Assembly: GCF_014805685.1 (NCBI RefSeq)
Contig: NC_060906.1
Location: 10,701,846 to 10,765,845, forward strand
From: Silurus meridionalis
Lineage: Eukaryota > Chordata > Actinopteri > Siluriformes > Siluridae
Direction: 5' to 3'
DNA: 64,000 bases
The notes under the pieces were generated by a model that was given only the letters and a program-made list of their open reading frames with translations, was not told the origin of the DNA and did no database searches. How positions within the stretch are numbered: the first letter of the stretch is position 1; each line of letters starts with the position of its first letter. Below, piece by piece: positions 1 through 12,554 of this stretch. The translations under genes and the position numbers were made by a program.

Positions 1-784
1 GCACATCTGCGGCCACAGGACAGCACTAGTCTCTCACACTGCTCTGGTGTGATTTTGGTCCACTCTTCTTCCAGTCTCCGCATGAACACTGCGGGCTGAT
101 TATGTGATGAACACAGGGAAGGAACCATATGTTGTTAAAGAAGGTTCTAATAAACATTTGCATTCACTCTGCCATGTAGCTGTATAAGACCCCCAACTCC
201 TGCTGCAGAAAACATGCCCCAAACCATGACACTTCCTCCTCCACTTTTCACTGACTTCTTTACACACTTTGTGTTCAGTCTTTCTCAGGTTTGTCGCCGA
301 ACATAATGTTTCCCATCGGACCCAAAAAAAATTAAACTTGCTTTCATCACTAAAGTGAACTTTGGACCAGTACCACACAACATGCTTAGTCTAGCCTTTT
401 GATTCTTTCTGCTAATGAGAGGTTTGGTCACTGCAGAGTGGGCTTTCAGTCCAAATGCTCTTAAACGTCGAGACACTGTATGACGAGACAGATCCTTACC
501 CTGTTCAGCGCTGAACTGGTGAGCAATTCCAGCTGCAGTGTGGAAACGAAGCCCATTGAGATCCTCCGCAGTATCCTGTCCTCTCTTGTATTTGTCTTCC
601 GTGGACGACCAGCCTTCTTGGCGGACTTGAATGAGTTTGTAATGTTGTAAAGATTCAATATTCTTGAAATCACAGATTTGGAACAACCAACTTGTCTTGC
701 TGTGGCTGATAGGGTCATCCCTTTGGCCTTCATCTGGACAACCTGCTGCCGGAGGCTTTCAGTCACTTTAGAACGGCCCACCAT
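1..784 (-). pseudogene. Tc1-like transposase remnant, lacks second Asp and Glu
   Basis: A Tc1 transposase cuts and pastes its own element with a DDE catalytic domain. Here the start is at 784 (MVGRSKVTESLRQQ), followed by a paired-type helix-turn-helix and the linker AGRPRKTNTRED. The reading frame shifts near 550 and again near 365-300. The first catalytic Asp is visible in VHFSDESKFN. Downstream, GGGSVMVWG-like sequence follows, but NQPAVFM then joins directly to RRLEEEWTKITPEQCERL. In the family I know, the segment with the second Asp and the Glu (SPDLNPIE) lies between these, so about 70 codons are missing in one deletion. The C-terminus runs off the window. Confidence 0.85.
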
Positions 785-1105
785 CTTGCAGAGTCAGTGA
801 AACTGGAAGTTAGGCTGCCAGTTAAATAGGGGTTGACAGATAATCAAGGAAATTAGCACCAGGTGCCAGATTAACACCAATAACTGGGAGATATATGAAA
901 GTGTTCTCTAATTTTGATCAGTGTTTTTTTTTTGCAAAATAATGTTTTTTTTTTTAAATGCCTTAGTTAATTTGTTAAAAAGGTGTTCTGGTAGCATGGT
1001 ATAGACAGGACAAAAACTCCCTCAACTGTTGAGCAGTGAAGATGACATTATTTCAGAATTGTTCAATTGTTTATAAATTGTTCTCCAATTTTGATCGCCA
1101 GTGTA
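1..1105 (-). mobile_element. Tc1-like DNA transposon, cut by window start
   Basis: A Tc1/mariner-superfamily element lies on the minus strand with its 5' end at the right. The right terminal repeat ends at 1105 in TTTTGATCGCCAGTGTA, and a related motif TTTTGATCAGTG recurs at about 904-924. Two direct repeats inside one inverted repeat is the IR/DR arrangement known for many fish Tc1 elements. The left end lies outside the window. The transposase inside has lost its catalytic centre, so this is a dead copy. Confidence 0.85.
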
Positions 1106-1281
1106 GTCCCAAAGCAGAAATAAATACATTCCAAAATAAATAATAACTGTATGGAAGCTCGTTTCTGTATGCATCCATTTTAACGTCTTTCTCTCTCTGT
1201 CATTCTCCACCCTGCACTTTCCCATTCTTTCAACAATTTTCAAAATTTACATTATTATTTGAATGATAAAAGGTATATATA

Positions 1282-1652
1282 CACACTATATAGACAAAAT
1301 TATTGGGACACCTGGGGTTACCAGCCATATGTGGTTCTTCTCCAAACTGTCACCACAAACTTGGAGGCACACAATTGCTCAAAATGACATGGGTTGGACA
1401 ACAAGATCTTGAGTGGAGTGCTATTAAGCTCTGATCTCAACCTTTTGGGTTGAATTGGAATTGCACCATCTTACATCAAAAACTGACTTTTGTGGCTGTA
1501 TGAGCACAAATCTCCACAACCACACTCCAAAATCTAGTGAAACATCTTCCTAGAATAATGGAGGCTATTATAACAGTAAATGGAGACTAAATGTGGAATG
1601 AAATGTTCAAAAAGAAAATATGAATCCACAAACTTTCATCCATATAGTGTAT
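1282..1652 (+). mobile_element. Short decayed Tc1/mariner-type element, copy A
   Basis: Ends resemble CACTATATAGACAAAA on the left and CATATAGTGTA on the right, which are inverted repeats flanked by TA. The interior holds the remnant of a transposase C-terminus: CTGATCTCAACC and TGAATTGGAA match the DNA for a DLNPIE...DELE motif, and GCACAAATCTCCACAACCAC is shared with the copies near 15.3, 23.4 and 55.6 kb. No open frame remains. It is non-autonomous. Confidence 0.75.
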
Positions 1653-2927
1653 AAATGAGAGGGTTAAAACTATTTAAATAAACAAAGAAGCCTAACATGT
1701 TGCCAATTTACAGTATTGTCCATAAAAATCAATATAAATTAATATTGATATTAATCAATTAATCAATTATAACTAACATTAATGATAGTTGTTTTTTTTT
1801 AAACTTTCAACCTCATTATTTCTAATTTGAGTATTTTTGAGCATTTATTGGAGTTTCTTAGTGACAAACTGTGAATTTTATGGTGACATATTGTGGTTAC
1901 CACAAACTGTTAAACATAGGCATACTTAAGTCTAAATACTGGCTCTCATGCTAGCCAATATCACTCATTAGAATTAGATTCATAAATCACATGTAACTGA
2001 GATTGATTGTACTATGGAACTGATGGAACAAAATCCACCCTGCAGTCACAATTCCACAACTGTATGAATACTACTTAAAGCTGTAATTTCATCTGATATG
2101 CACAATTTCAGTATTAAATCCTCACTTCATGCTTAGCTCCATCTCTTTCTCTGTAATTGCTGTGAGCTCTTTCAGAGATTAAATGAAGGTGTGGAGTGAT
2201 GGTTTATTCAGCTTGATTCCACTGTTTTCCGCTTCTCTGTTGCTCTTTGAATCAACAATCAGAGGCAGGCTTTGTGTAGATAGGTGCAATTAGTTTGTAT
2301 ATACAGTATGTGTGCAAAATCTAACTGGCAGCATCTCCTACTAAACATTAGTCACCATTAGGCACTATACTATACTGCATTGAACATTACGGCTATTATA
2401 TGCAATTAGTTGCAAACACTTTTACTGCAATTATCCTTTATTAATACAATTATTTATATAGACTGTTTTGCACATGTACATCTGGTGCCTGTATCATATT
2501 GCATGCATCATGCTCTCCTGTATATAGCTGATCCGGATTCTCTCTAGGGTTTTAATAACAGGAAACATTAAATGGGTCAGGCTGAATTTTAAAAGTGAGT
2601 CATTATTGGCATATTGGTTTAAGGAAAGACTGAAAATATCCCCTCCAATCTGCTGTGTTTCCTGCTTTAAACGTCAAGCTAGGTCTGACCAGTAGATTCA
2701 GACTGTTTAAACTGGGAGAAGCACTTAATTATTTTCCAGTTTCTTAATATTTAACTAAATTAATCCATAAAAGTTTCCCTAGAGTTTCTAAATGACATGC
2801 ATACAATGTAGCACTCGCTTTTATTTTAAATGTTCTTTTTTTCTAATTAGAAAGTTTACAAAAATAGGGAAATTATTAATCATCATATGTGGGGAAAATA
2901 GTGCAAAACAGCCAACATGGCTATCCT
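1653..2927. other. AT-rich non-coding sequence
   Basis: No coding, RNA or repeat structure recognised. The part at 2090-2240 is less repetitive than its surroundings but shows nothing I can assign. Confidence 0.6.
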
Positions 2928-2956
2928 TTGTTTGTTTGTTTGTTTGTTTGTTTTTC
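2928..2956 (+). repeat. (TTTG)n microsatellite
   Basis: About seven near-perfect TTTG units. Confidence 0.9.
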
Positions 2957-3782
2957 AAATTCATAATTATTAGCTCTATTTGCATATGTAATTCAGTACT
3001 TTTCAGGACTCATCAATCTTTGTAATAAATACAGTATATGCTGTGATGTGTTAATAAGAAGGACACTGAAAGAATCCAATAGTTTTTTGAAACATTATTT
3101 AAAACTACAAGCCTTGTATCTTAATCTGAAATGATTTCATCTTAAATATGTTGATAAATATACATAGTAATAATAATTAAAAATGATTTAATTTAATTAT
3201 CTGGCATTAATGTCTGTAGCTGATTTAATTGTAAGCCATTATGTTTGCTGGCTTGATGTTGGGAAATTCCCATTGGGCTTTTTTTTTTTAATCTTTATTT
3301 AAAACTTATAAAAATGTTCATCAGCTATGAATGAATAAATATATAATTTGACATGGCTGCCTTATATACTGTAGTATCTGGTTGGCTGAGACTGTCTACA
3401 TGCATGTGCTAGCTGTTAATTCCTTCTTCCACAAATAGTTGAATGGTCCATATGATCATGGGATAGCTGAAAGGCTTATACTCATGGTTTGATATGTGCA
3501 CAGTGCTTAGAGTTGTGCTGCAATATTGATCAAGCCAGATTCTTGGATGACCTCTTGAGTTTAGACTTTCAGGGGTTAATGTGTGAGAACTTGCTCTCGG
3601 CTCCTCGGCTGGGGTTCAACTGGGGTTAGCGTACACACTCCGCTAGGCACTGGTTTAATACACTCTATCTGTCCACTATAATGTTTGTTGTGTTGAGTGG
3701 AGCAAAGTTAGAGTACTGCTGAGAGGATGAAGCAAAATAATACCTTTTTAGCTTTGAACACAAAGCCAAAATAATGATACCA
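2957..3782. other. AT-rich non-coding sequence
   Basis: Nothing recognised apart from short A/T runs. A slightly GC-richer patch at 3590-3650 has no identifiable feature. Confidence 0.6.
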
Positions 3783-4006
3783 TCTTTCTTTCAGCTTCTC
3801 CCGTTAGGGTTCGCCACAGCGGATCCTCCGCACGTTTGATTTGGCACATGTTTTTACGCTGGATGCCCTTCCTAACGCAACCCTCCCCAATTTATCCGGG
3901 CTTGGGACCGGCACTATAAGTGGCTGGGGTTGGTTCCTTGACCGGGTATCGAACCCGGGCCGCAGCGGTGAGAGCGCCGCATCCTAACCACTAGACCACC
4001 AGGATA
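3783..4006 (-). mobile_element. tRNA-Glu-headed SINE with RTE LINE-derived body and tail
   Basis: A SINE is a short non-coding retroposon made by RNA polymerase III and copied by a partner LINE. On the minus strand the head (4006-3934) closely follows tRNA-Glu with anticodon CTC. The body (about 3920-3840) matches the first 80 or so bases of the RTE-type LINE starting at 49391, sharing AGTGCCGGTCCCAAGCC and GGGTTGCGTTAGGAAGGGCA. The tail (about 3825-3783) matches the LINE 3' end near 52395-52435 (GCTGTGGCGA...GAAAGAA). So it combines a tRNA head with both ends of one LINE. Confidence 0.85.
3934..4006 (-). promoter_or_regulatory. Pol III internal promoter in tRNA-Glu-like SINE head
   Basis: The A box TGGTCTAGTGG lies at 3998-3988 and the B box GGTTCGATACC at 3955-3945. 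The anticodon-like loop CTCTCAC is at 3974-3968. The acceptor stem has at least two mismatches (5' ATCCTGG against 3' TCAAGGA), and the region is fused to LINE sequence. I therefore call it a SINE promoter and not a working tRNA-Glu gene. Confidence 0.8.
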
Positions 4007-4062
4007 CCATACAGTGTATTAACAACATAGCACCTCAAAAAAGCTGAATTAGCATTGCAATA

Positions 4063-4265
4063 CAGGTAGTCGTCGACTTACAACCACGATTGGGACCGAC
4101 AGACCGGTCGTAACACGATTTGGTCGTAAGTAGAGTAGGCTATATGTACAGTACTGTGAAATGATGTCGGAAGCTGGTACACACTGTCGTACGCCGCAGC
4201 TAGCGATTGTGGTCGTAAAGTCGAATGGTCGTAAGTTGCATAGGTTGTAAGTCGACGACTATCTG
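4063..4265. mobile_element. pogo/Tigger-like MITE with 19-bp terminal inverted repeats
   Basis: The ends CAGGTAGTCGTCGACTTAC (4063-4081) and its inverted partner at 4247-4265 match at 18 of 19 positions. TA dinucleotides flank both sides (4061-4062, 4266-4267), as expected for TA-targeting pogo elements. The 203-bp interior is non-coding and repeats GGTCGTAA several times. It is more CpG-rich than its surroundings. Confidence 0.85.
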
Positions 4266-4512
4266 TAGATGTATTCATGGTCATGGGTATGAGCTAAAGT
4301 ATTTGCAGTGTGAAGATTTAAACAGGCAAAATTAAGAGTTTCTATAGTGACTTCAAATGTTTTAGGATATTTGGGATAGATTAACTATAGCACCTCCCAA
4401 ACATTCTGGGCTTTTCATCAATGTTTTCAAGGGGTATCAAAAGTACAAAAAGACAGTCATAATAGATATGAATTCCCAAAATATTTTAGAAAACATACAT
4501 CATACAAGTGTC

Positions 4513-5865
4513 ACACTTTGTCTACAAATACTATTAAGTATAAATACTTTGTTACTGTACTTAATAGATTTTTCTTTTACTTCACTATTTTTATTATTAA
4601 CTTTTTACTTTTATTTAATGAATATTTACACAAATATCTCTACTTTCTACCTGTTACATTTTCAGAACAGGCTCGTAATTTTAGATTTTACCTAATAATT
4701 TGGTGAAATGTTAATATTTTTTCTTTTCACTGCATGCAGATTTTAGCCAATCAACTTATTTCTTGTCATTGCGCATTTTTTTTTCAGTCCACTGGTGTAT
4801 AATTTCCTGGCTCTCACACACCACTGACGTAGACGTAAATGTAGACCTATATATGGCCTGTCAAAATTCAAACACAAACAGCAGCGTAAATTTCTGTTTC
4901 ACCATTTGCATTAAAAATATAAATACATAAATAAATAACTAAATATAAAAGAGATTAAATTAAAACCTTCAGCGCAACATACATTTATTCATGACGTCTC
5001 TTCTTTACCCAGATATAAAATAAATAAATAAATAAACTCCCCCGAAAAATATTTTTAATGAGTAAACATTTGTTTTGTGCCAAGTCTCAAATCAAACATC
5101 AAAATTCGCCATGATTCACACAATTAACACTCTGGGGATCTACAAACACGGTGGTGTAACGACGAAATGAACTTAAATGACTGTCTTTTTTGTTCGTACA
5201 GATAAATGCAATACATCATTCAAATCTGTAAAGGGTCTACTTTTATTTGTATACAGTCATAATAACAACAAAATGCTGTGCTTTTGTAAAATAAAGAAAA
5301 CATATAGGGGCGCTTTCTGCGTCTCTGTCATCTTCCTCTACAAACACATAAATAAAACAAAGTGAATACTCACCTTACAGACATAATAAATATATGTAGC
5401 TCAAAATGTCTTTTACATAAACCAGTTCACATATTCTCTGATTATATCATTGGTATGAAAGTTAGAAGAGATACAATTGCTCCTTTATCACCTCATTAAC
5501 TGTCCGTGTGGTAACATAGCAAAGGTTTGTTTGGTGTCCTGGTGATTTATGTAATTTAAACCACCATAATCACTTTAAAACATTTACAGTAATTTTTTGT
5601 CTTCATGCTCTATGTTGTTTGGTTTTCACGAATAATCCATGTCCATGATATATTAATATGATATGTGAGGTCCAGTTACCAGCGTGACACTAAAACAGGT
5701 AGTAGTAACGGCTATTTTTACTTAAGTACATGTCAGAACCCAAACATCTTTACTTTAACTTGAGTAAAAAGTGTAGTCAGTACTTCAATTGATACCGAGT
5801 ATTTAAAAACATGAAAATCTGTACTTTTACTTAAGTGAAGGATGTGTGTTATTTTGCCACCTCTG
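4513..5865 (-). mobile_element. hAT-like non-autonomous element
   Basis: The right end reads GCCACCTCTG, the inverted form of the CAGAGGTGG end seen at 33209. Next to it is the characteristic ladder of ACTTAAGTA/GTACTTTTAC repeats. The left part (4520-4690) has the same style of sequence, with TACTTTCTAC and TTCAGAACAGGCTCG. Region 5490-5525 matches 33765-33795 in inverse orientation. The left boundary is uncertain because no clean terminal repeat is visible. No coding capacity was seen. Confidence 0.6.
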
Positions 5866-6565
5866 CCATCATGTCAGGTGGCAATGTGTTAGCAAAGAAC
5901 AATATTACACATCTCCAGTGGGTACAGGAACATGATAACTAGACCACAGCTGTTCTTTATTTCAGGTTAATCCGAATCACTTCACTGATAGCAGGTGTAT
6001 GATAATCACTACTGAACATGAGTTTGAATGCAATCAGTTCATAAGCACAAACCTGTTTGTTTTGAAGACAAAATAATTGCACACAGTAGCAGTAATGTAC
6101 TATGCATATTATATAAGTATAGTATAGTGTCCAATGCTGAAGTTTAGTTTTTAAGTAAAGGCTGGCGGTTAAACAAATATCTACACACTAATTGCACATT
6201 TGATTGTGGATTTGAAAAGCAACAGCGCACCGGGAAAAAAGTAAAATAAAAATAAAAAACAGTGGAATCATGCTGAATAACCCATCACACCACACTGTCA
6301 TATTTCTGAAAGCTCATAGCTATTACAGAGAGACAGAGGGAAAAAACTGTATTCAGTTGAGTTATGCATGTGTCATGTGAAACAATTCAGGGAACAAATT
6401 TCATTCTTGCTGTTAAAAATCTTTGTAGGCTTCCACTATATGTTTGTAACCAAGAAGTTCATTTAATGTGTGAGTGATGTGAAAACAGGAGATATAATCA
6501 GAGACGTAGCAATGTATGGACAGCACATGTTGCTAAGACCAATTTTTTGAACATGAGAACTGTCT

Positions 6566-6632
6566 GATTTTGTGCATCTCTGATGTCATTGGTGACTAGG
6601 TGTTCAGCTCAGTCCCAGATTAATGAGGTCAC
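6566..6632 (+). repeat. Left arm of an inverted repeat pair
   Basis: This 67-bp segment matches the reverse complement of 8005-8070 at roughly 78%. The core AGCTCAGTCCCAGATTAATG differs from its partner at one position. It has no transposon end motif. Confidence 0.55.
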
Positions 6633-8004
6633 ACTAAATTGCATAGCAGCCATTATTCTAGCACTTCCCATCCTCATCTGCTGCGTAAAACAGGTCGAAT
6701 AAGAGAGGGTGTGGTTGGAAAAAAAGGGATACATGGCAATAAGAAATTACCCAGAAGACCACAGGAGTACGTCTTATTTACAAGCACCATTCGCACCTAA
6801 AAAGCATGCAGTGGGAAAACAAGCAGTTCCTGATTAGAGATAGGGAAAGAATTCTCAAGGCATCTAGCAGTGTAATCTTGAGGGAAAGTTTTGGAACCAT
6901 GCTCATTATCTCATATCTATATTCACACTCATGCTTCGCTGTCATTCCTAAGGGAAAACTTTAAATAAAATCATTGAGTTCTGCCACAATTGTCCCTTTT
7001 TACCGTGAAAAAAGAGATAAAGGAATCACGCATGATTTTCTTTAATCAGAACATGAGATGGCTTATACATATCTTACTTAGGTGAGACATTTACATAAGC
7101 GTTCACAATCATTTAAATAGCATTCGAGATTAACTGCATTGTAGAGAAGCATGGAGGAGGAAGTAAAGTCACATACTTGGAAACATGAGAACAGAGACAA
7201 CTGAAATTACCAGAGCCAACTGCTCTCAGACATTAATAAAACATGCATAATATTTTTACATTATACAGCAGTGTAGTCTTTTTACTCAGTGCTTTAAAAA
7301 AATGTTTGTTGCTTTGCCTGCACACTTGAGCCTGTTAATTTTTCCAGTCAAGCTTTTTCAAGTGAAGTTTTTCTTTGTGCTCCTGAAATATAATCTCTGA
7401 ATCATTTAAAAGGCCTTAGTCAGGCCATGATGTTGAAAAACTCTGTCTATGTCCACACTGGCCTTGTTTGAGAAACCAAACAAGGGGATCGATTTTCTCC
7501 TGTCTATAAAAATGTAACAGCTGGCCAGTGGCTCTATAATCTTGACTGAATTCTGTGATAGTAAAAGAAACTCAGTTAAGTCATTCAAGGTTTGGGATAT
7601 AAACAAAGTAAAGAAATACAACTATTTGGTGACTTGCAGGAATGATTAATAAAATAGAGTAGCCCTTTAATATTTTTCCTCTAAATATATAAACAATAGC
7701 AAAGAGAGAGAGTGTGGGTTGGTACTTGAGTGACCCCCACACAGGTCATGTACACAATATTAAATAAATCTATCATCACAGGTATTTGTGATGTCCCAAA
7801 AAATGAAAGCATGATAAATAATTACAGAATCTTTTTCTTTAATGTCATACTGCAACTTGACAATGGACTGATTGTCTACTGCATTGTACTGCACATCCAC
7901 TTTTCCATTGTATATAAAGGTGGGTGAAGGAATTTTTATATAATAGAACTGGATGACTCAGTTACTTAGAACTAATGGAAAGCTGCCTGTGTGAGAATTT
8001 TCAA

Positions 8005-8070
8005 GTGACCCCCATTAATCTGGGTCTGAGCTACACTAAAGGACCCATAACATCTCAGATGCACAGAATC
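8005..8070 (-). repeat. Right arm of an inverted repeat pair
   Basis: This is the inverted partner of 6566-6632, about 1.37 kb away. The shared blocks are TGTGCATCT and AGCTCAG-CCCAGATTAATG. Confidence 0.55.
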
Positions 8071-8160
8071 ATCTTAATCAGTTTCCTAATTTTGTACATT
8101 TACGGTCCTAGTATATAGTATTTATCAACCAAGGCACCCTCACAATCCATGTCATGTGAT

Positions 8161-8368
<208 letters not shown>

Positions 8369-11300
8369 ACTAGTAGCATAGGATAGTAGGACAATCTTGT
8401 ATGTTAATGCATGCTGGTGCAAGCTCACCATTAAGCTTATTAACCATCTGCTCTCTTTACTCTTCATTGGTTCACTGGACCATGGTGGACCATATCTCCC
8501 TCTCTGACTTTTCTCTGTCTTCAGCTCATTCATCTCCTTTGCAACTGATGCTTCTTGCTTGGCTTATTTCATCTCAACTCCAACCAGAGGGACTGAGGGT
8601 TAAAGAGGGTTTAGACGTGTATATTTGTGTGTGTGTGTGTGTGTGTGTGAGTGGGTGTGTGGGTGTGTGCACACATGTATTTCTATTCTCAGTATGCCTG
8701 GTGGGGAATTAAATGTCACTCATAGAGATTGATGTGTACTGTGATAGTAGCTACAGAAAGAGCCACGAGGCTACCGAGATGGAGCAGGCTCCCCACCTCG
8801 CATTAGAATTTTGAATACACACATAAACACACTGTCTAAATTAATCTTTCACAGTTAAAATCCTCAAATGCTAAAATACATACTTTCCTTATGCTTAATC
8901 GTGCGCTGCGGACGAGTAGGATTGCAGTGTGCTTTGGTCATGCTAACCTGCACATTTCCTACTGTTTCACACTGACGGCTCTGCATACTGATGTGATTAT
9001 GCAGCATAACGTACGAGTTGCTTACCAGTGCATGTGTTGCAATGACAGCAGGCAATTTTTTTTTTTTTTTTTTTACTCCTAAATGGCATCAAGGTTCAGA
9101 AGAGGAGCATATTAAAGAATCCAAAGTGCTTCTATGCATTAGTGTGCAGCAGTGATTCATATTTTTTCAGCTCTTTTTTTGTTGATCTAAATAAATGTGA
9201 CCCTTTTGTGTGTGTTATATGTGTGTTCTAGTTTATAGTAGTGAATACTATGAAATGTATACAAGGATTTAAAAAAAGGACACTATATAAACTAAATTAT
9301 CATAGAAGGTAGGTAAACAGCTAGAATAAAGATTATATTCAAGGTTAGGTTCAAGTTGACATACACAAGAGGCAGAGACAAACATACATGCCTTGCTCAA
9401 GGTATTAAAGGTTTAGAATTCTTTATGGCATAGAAAGTGTTTTAAGTGAGCATTAAAGAAAACTGGTGTATCAAATCATATAGTGTTATATTGTACTGAG
9501 GTACTGAGGTAAGATGCTAGCATACTACCATACAAAGCATCAAGGCCTGCTATGGTCCCTAACTGGCAATGTCATATTTTCTGAAGTCTCTCAGTAGCCA
9601 ACTACTTCTACATGCGTCAGTAGATTGGTATATTTAATGTAGCTGTTAATTAATTACTTACATTTTTATTTAATTTAAAAAGAACCACTAGCTTCATACA
9701 GTTCTGCTAAATGTACCATGACAGAAACATGTGTGCTAAAGCTAGCACTTTTTGTATGACATTACACTTAGTGTTCACTATTTCATTTCATGGTGCGTGC
9801 ATAGTTGTGCCATCATATGAGTTGTGTTTTCCCAGTGTAATAATGTTTCTGGGTTCTTGCCAGCATTTCCAAATAGTGGACATCAGATATCGTATAGAAA
9901 AGGAAATAAATAAATCCTGAGGAAATATAACTTTGGGATCAGACTTGCTACTTATTTTTACTTCTCCCTTTAGGGCCTCTGTACCCTTCTACTTTCTAGA
10001 CACTTGCGATTAAGATTAAAGTGCTATTTATTTTTCCCCAGACTGCCTGATTGATGCCAAAATGATTTTCATTATAAATCCAAAGTGGTTGATATTTTGA
10101 GGTTGAAAGTTACAGTAAGCTGGTTATCATGACTGTGCTCTTGTGAACCTAACATTATAATCAGTAAAGCTTGCTTGTTTTTTTTAACTGAGTGCCAGCT
10201 GTGCATGCTTGATTTGATTTCAATCATACACTCTATGCTTTTTGTTTTTTTACCTTTCTTAAACTCTTTAAGGTACAAAATGAGCTGGACAGATTTCTAC
10301 AACATAACAGTTGTGTTTTCAGTCCAGGATTATGGATTTTGACTGTATTACCTAGCACCTGCATGTCACCTGGCTTTCACGCATCACTGAGCACTCAAAC
10401 CAGCTCTGTGATATCAGAAATTAGCGCAAACATTCGCCTGTTTTTTATTCACTGTTTATAGCCATGTGTCTTGCTTTACAGTTTTAGTGGTTGGTTTGTT
10501 ACTTATTTTCTCCTTTAAATAAAAATTGCACTAGCATTTGCCATCTTCTGAATTATGTGACGGTAGGTGTCTATAAACAACCTGTTCAACTGAATAGTCT
10601 TTTCTTTTTCTAATGATCTGTCACTGGGGGTTCATTTGAAATGTGCTAACGTTCTTTTACCTTTTCAAAGTCCTGGTTATGGCATCTGTACTTTTTTGTT
10701 TGCTTAACATTTTTAACAAGTTGCCATGATTTTAGAGCTGTACCCATGATAGTATAATTAAATTGGTAATGATTTACATTTAGGTTTCATTAACATCATG
10801 TTATGCATGTGTAGTATTATGGCTGAATGTTTAGGCCATGAGATGAGAGCTCAGAAAGCGTTTAACATTTAGAAACATCCTGTCAAATTGGTGGTAAACA
10901 AATTTAGGCATAATAAACAGCACAGTTAGAAAAAAGAATTCCTATAACCAATTTTTGATCACTGCAAGACACACGAAAGTGTTTCTGGCCACTTTGCCAT
11001 AAAGCCCCAGATTAGTGTAGTGTTACAGTGATGGCTGACCTTTTGCAAGCTTCTCCCATCTCTTCACTTAATCTCAACTCAGATTCTTGGTCACCTTCTT
11101 ACCCAGGCTATTCTCACTTTGAGTTCTCAGTTTGGCTGGGTGGCCAGCTCTAGACAGAGTCGTGTTGTCAACAACCGTCATCCATTTAAGAAACATTTAA
11201 ACAGCTTTTGGGAAGCTTCAATGCAGCAGAATGGTTACAGGTGGTCCAGAGAAATTCTATGCACCTGAGCTAAACTGCAAACTTACATCAGAATGTTATT

Positions 11301-11424
11301 TCAGAGTTTTTTCCTAATAATAAATTAGCTAAGTTGTAAGACAAATGGGGTTTGCTTTGCCATTATGCAGTATAAAGTGTAGATTTATAAAAGTAGATTT
11401 ATTTTGTTGATAAAGACTTAAAGC
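8369..11424. other. AT-rich non-coding sequence
   Basis: Contains a (GT)n tract at about 8627-8651 and a run of 19 T at 9056-9074. Short open frames here have no recognisable domain. No gene or element was identified. Confidence 0.55.
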
Positions 11425-11486
11425 GCTTTTGTACACCACTTTGGACAAGGGTGCCTGCTAAATGCCACAAACGTAAATGTAAATAA
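11425..11486 (+). mobile_element. L2-type/SINE 3' tail fragment
   Basis: The stretch with CACTTTGGACAAGGGTGCC and TGCTAAATGCC, followed by ATGTAAAT repeats, matches the conserved 3' tail shared by fish L2-type LINEs and their dependent SINEs. No head is present. Confidence 0.7.
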
Positions 11487-12517
11487 AAAGAAAACACATT
11501 AGCCAATGCAGGTGTTATATGTCAGAGAGTTGCTTCTGTGTATTTTCCTCTTTGCTTCTTTGTCTTTGTTTTGCTTTGCTGTCCTTAGCTTCTTACCCTG
11601 TCCTGCTGTCATTCATAGTTAAATAGTGTTGAGAAACTAACCAATTGGAAAACAAGAACCTGTCCAAAAAAGGCAGTGCTTTGTTATCCTTAATTGTTGT
11701 TTTTTTGTTTTCCCTTCTGTCTTATGCTAGCTCACTTGAGAGCAGGGAAAATTGTTTATGCAAGTATATTTCATGATTGTTTAGACACCCTAGGTTAGAA
11801 GGCTGGTGCCAGCCTTTGTATTTTCTATTAGTTTAACCTAGTATATTTAGCTAGTTTTTGTTTTGCTGTTTGGTAGTCACAGTCTAGAGTCATCCGTTCC
11901 CATTTCACAAATGTCTTTGGCAGTGTCTATGTTCTCTGACCACTGTGAGGCTAGTCTCTTTGTCATCCTTGGGGTGCTGTGTATGGGGTCTTCTATGTTT
12001 TCATGCAAGCCTGCATGTGCAGCACGAAGCCACAAAGAGAGCGAGAGGAGAATCTTTGACATACGCTCTGTCTGTTACTGCTTGATTTTGCTGTTGACTT
12101 GGTGATTGGGCTACAGCTGAAATCTACAGGGACTGGACATAGTAAAGTCTGCTTTTCTTTTCTGTATAAACAGAATATTTATTCGTATAGTTTGCTTTTC
12201 AATATGCAGCAGAACTCAATAACAGTCTGTAGTCTATAGGAAGCCTGAGAAAGATACAGCTATAGAGCTATACTAGTGTCACATGAATCGGACAATAGGT
12301 CGAAATCATACATAGACAATTACAGAAGCTATAGTGTGCATTTTAAGACCAGTGTTTGTGTGCTTTTGACTCTGTTTTCAATTTCCTGCATTCCTGCAGT
12401 TTCTGCATGTGGAGATTCAAATAGAAAGAAAAACACCTTTGGTATTTTCGCATTTTAATGTCATCATTTTGTGGGCGTTAAGACAGTTTTATTGTGTGCT
12501 TGTTAAATTTATTTTGA

Positions 12518-12554
<37 letters not shown>

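Larger units (their letters stand above)
5866..8160. other. AT-rich non-coding sequence with an inverted pair
   Basis: No genes recognised. It contains one weak inverted repeat pair (6566-6632 and 8005-8070), annotated separately. The stretch 5910-6060 resembles fish repeat DNA but I cannot place it in a family. Confidence 0.5.

Noticed and set aside
3934..4006. Functional tRNA-Glu (CTC) gene
   Set aside because: The A and B boxes and anticodon loop are good, but the acceptor stem is mismatched and the sequence is fused to LINE-derived DNA, so it is a SINE head.
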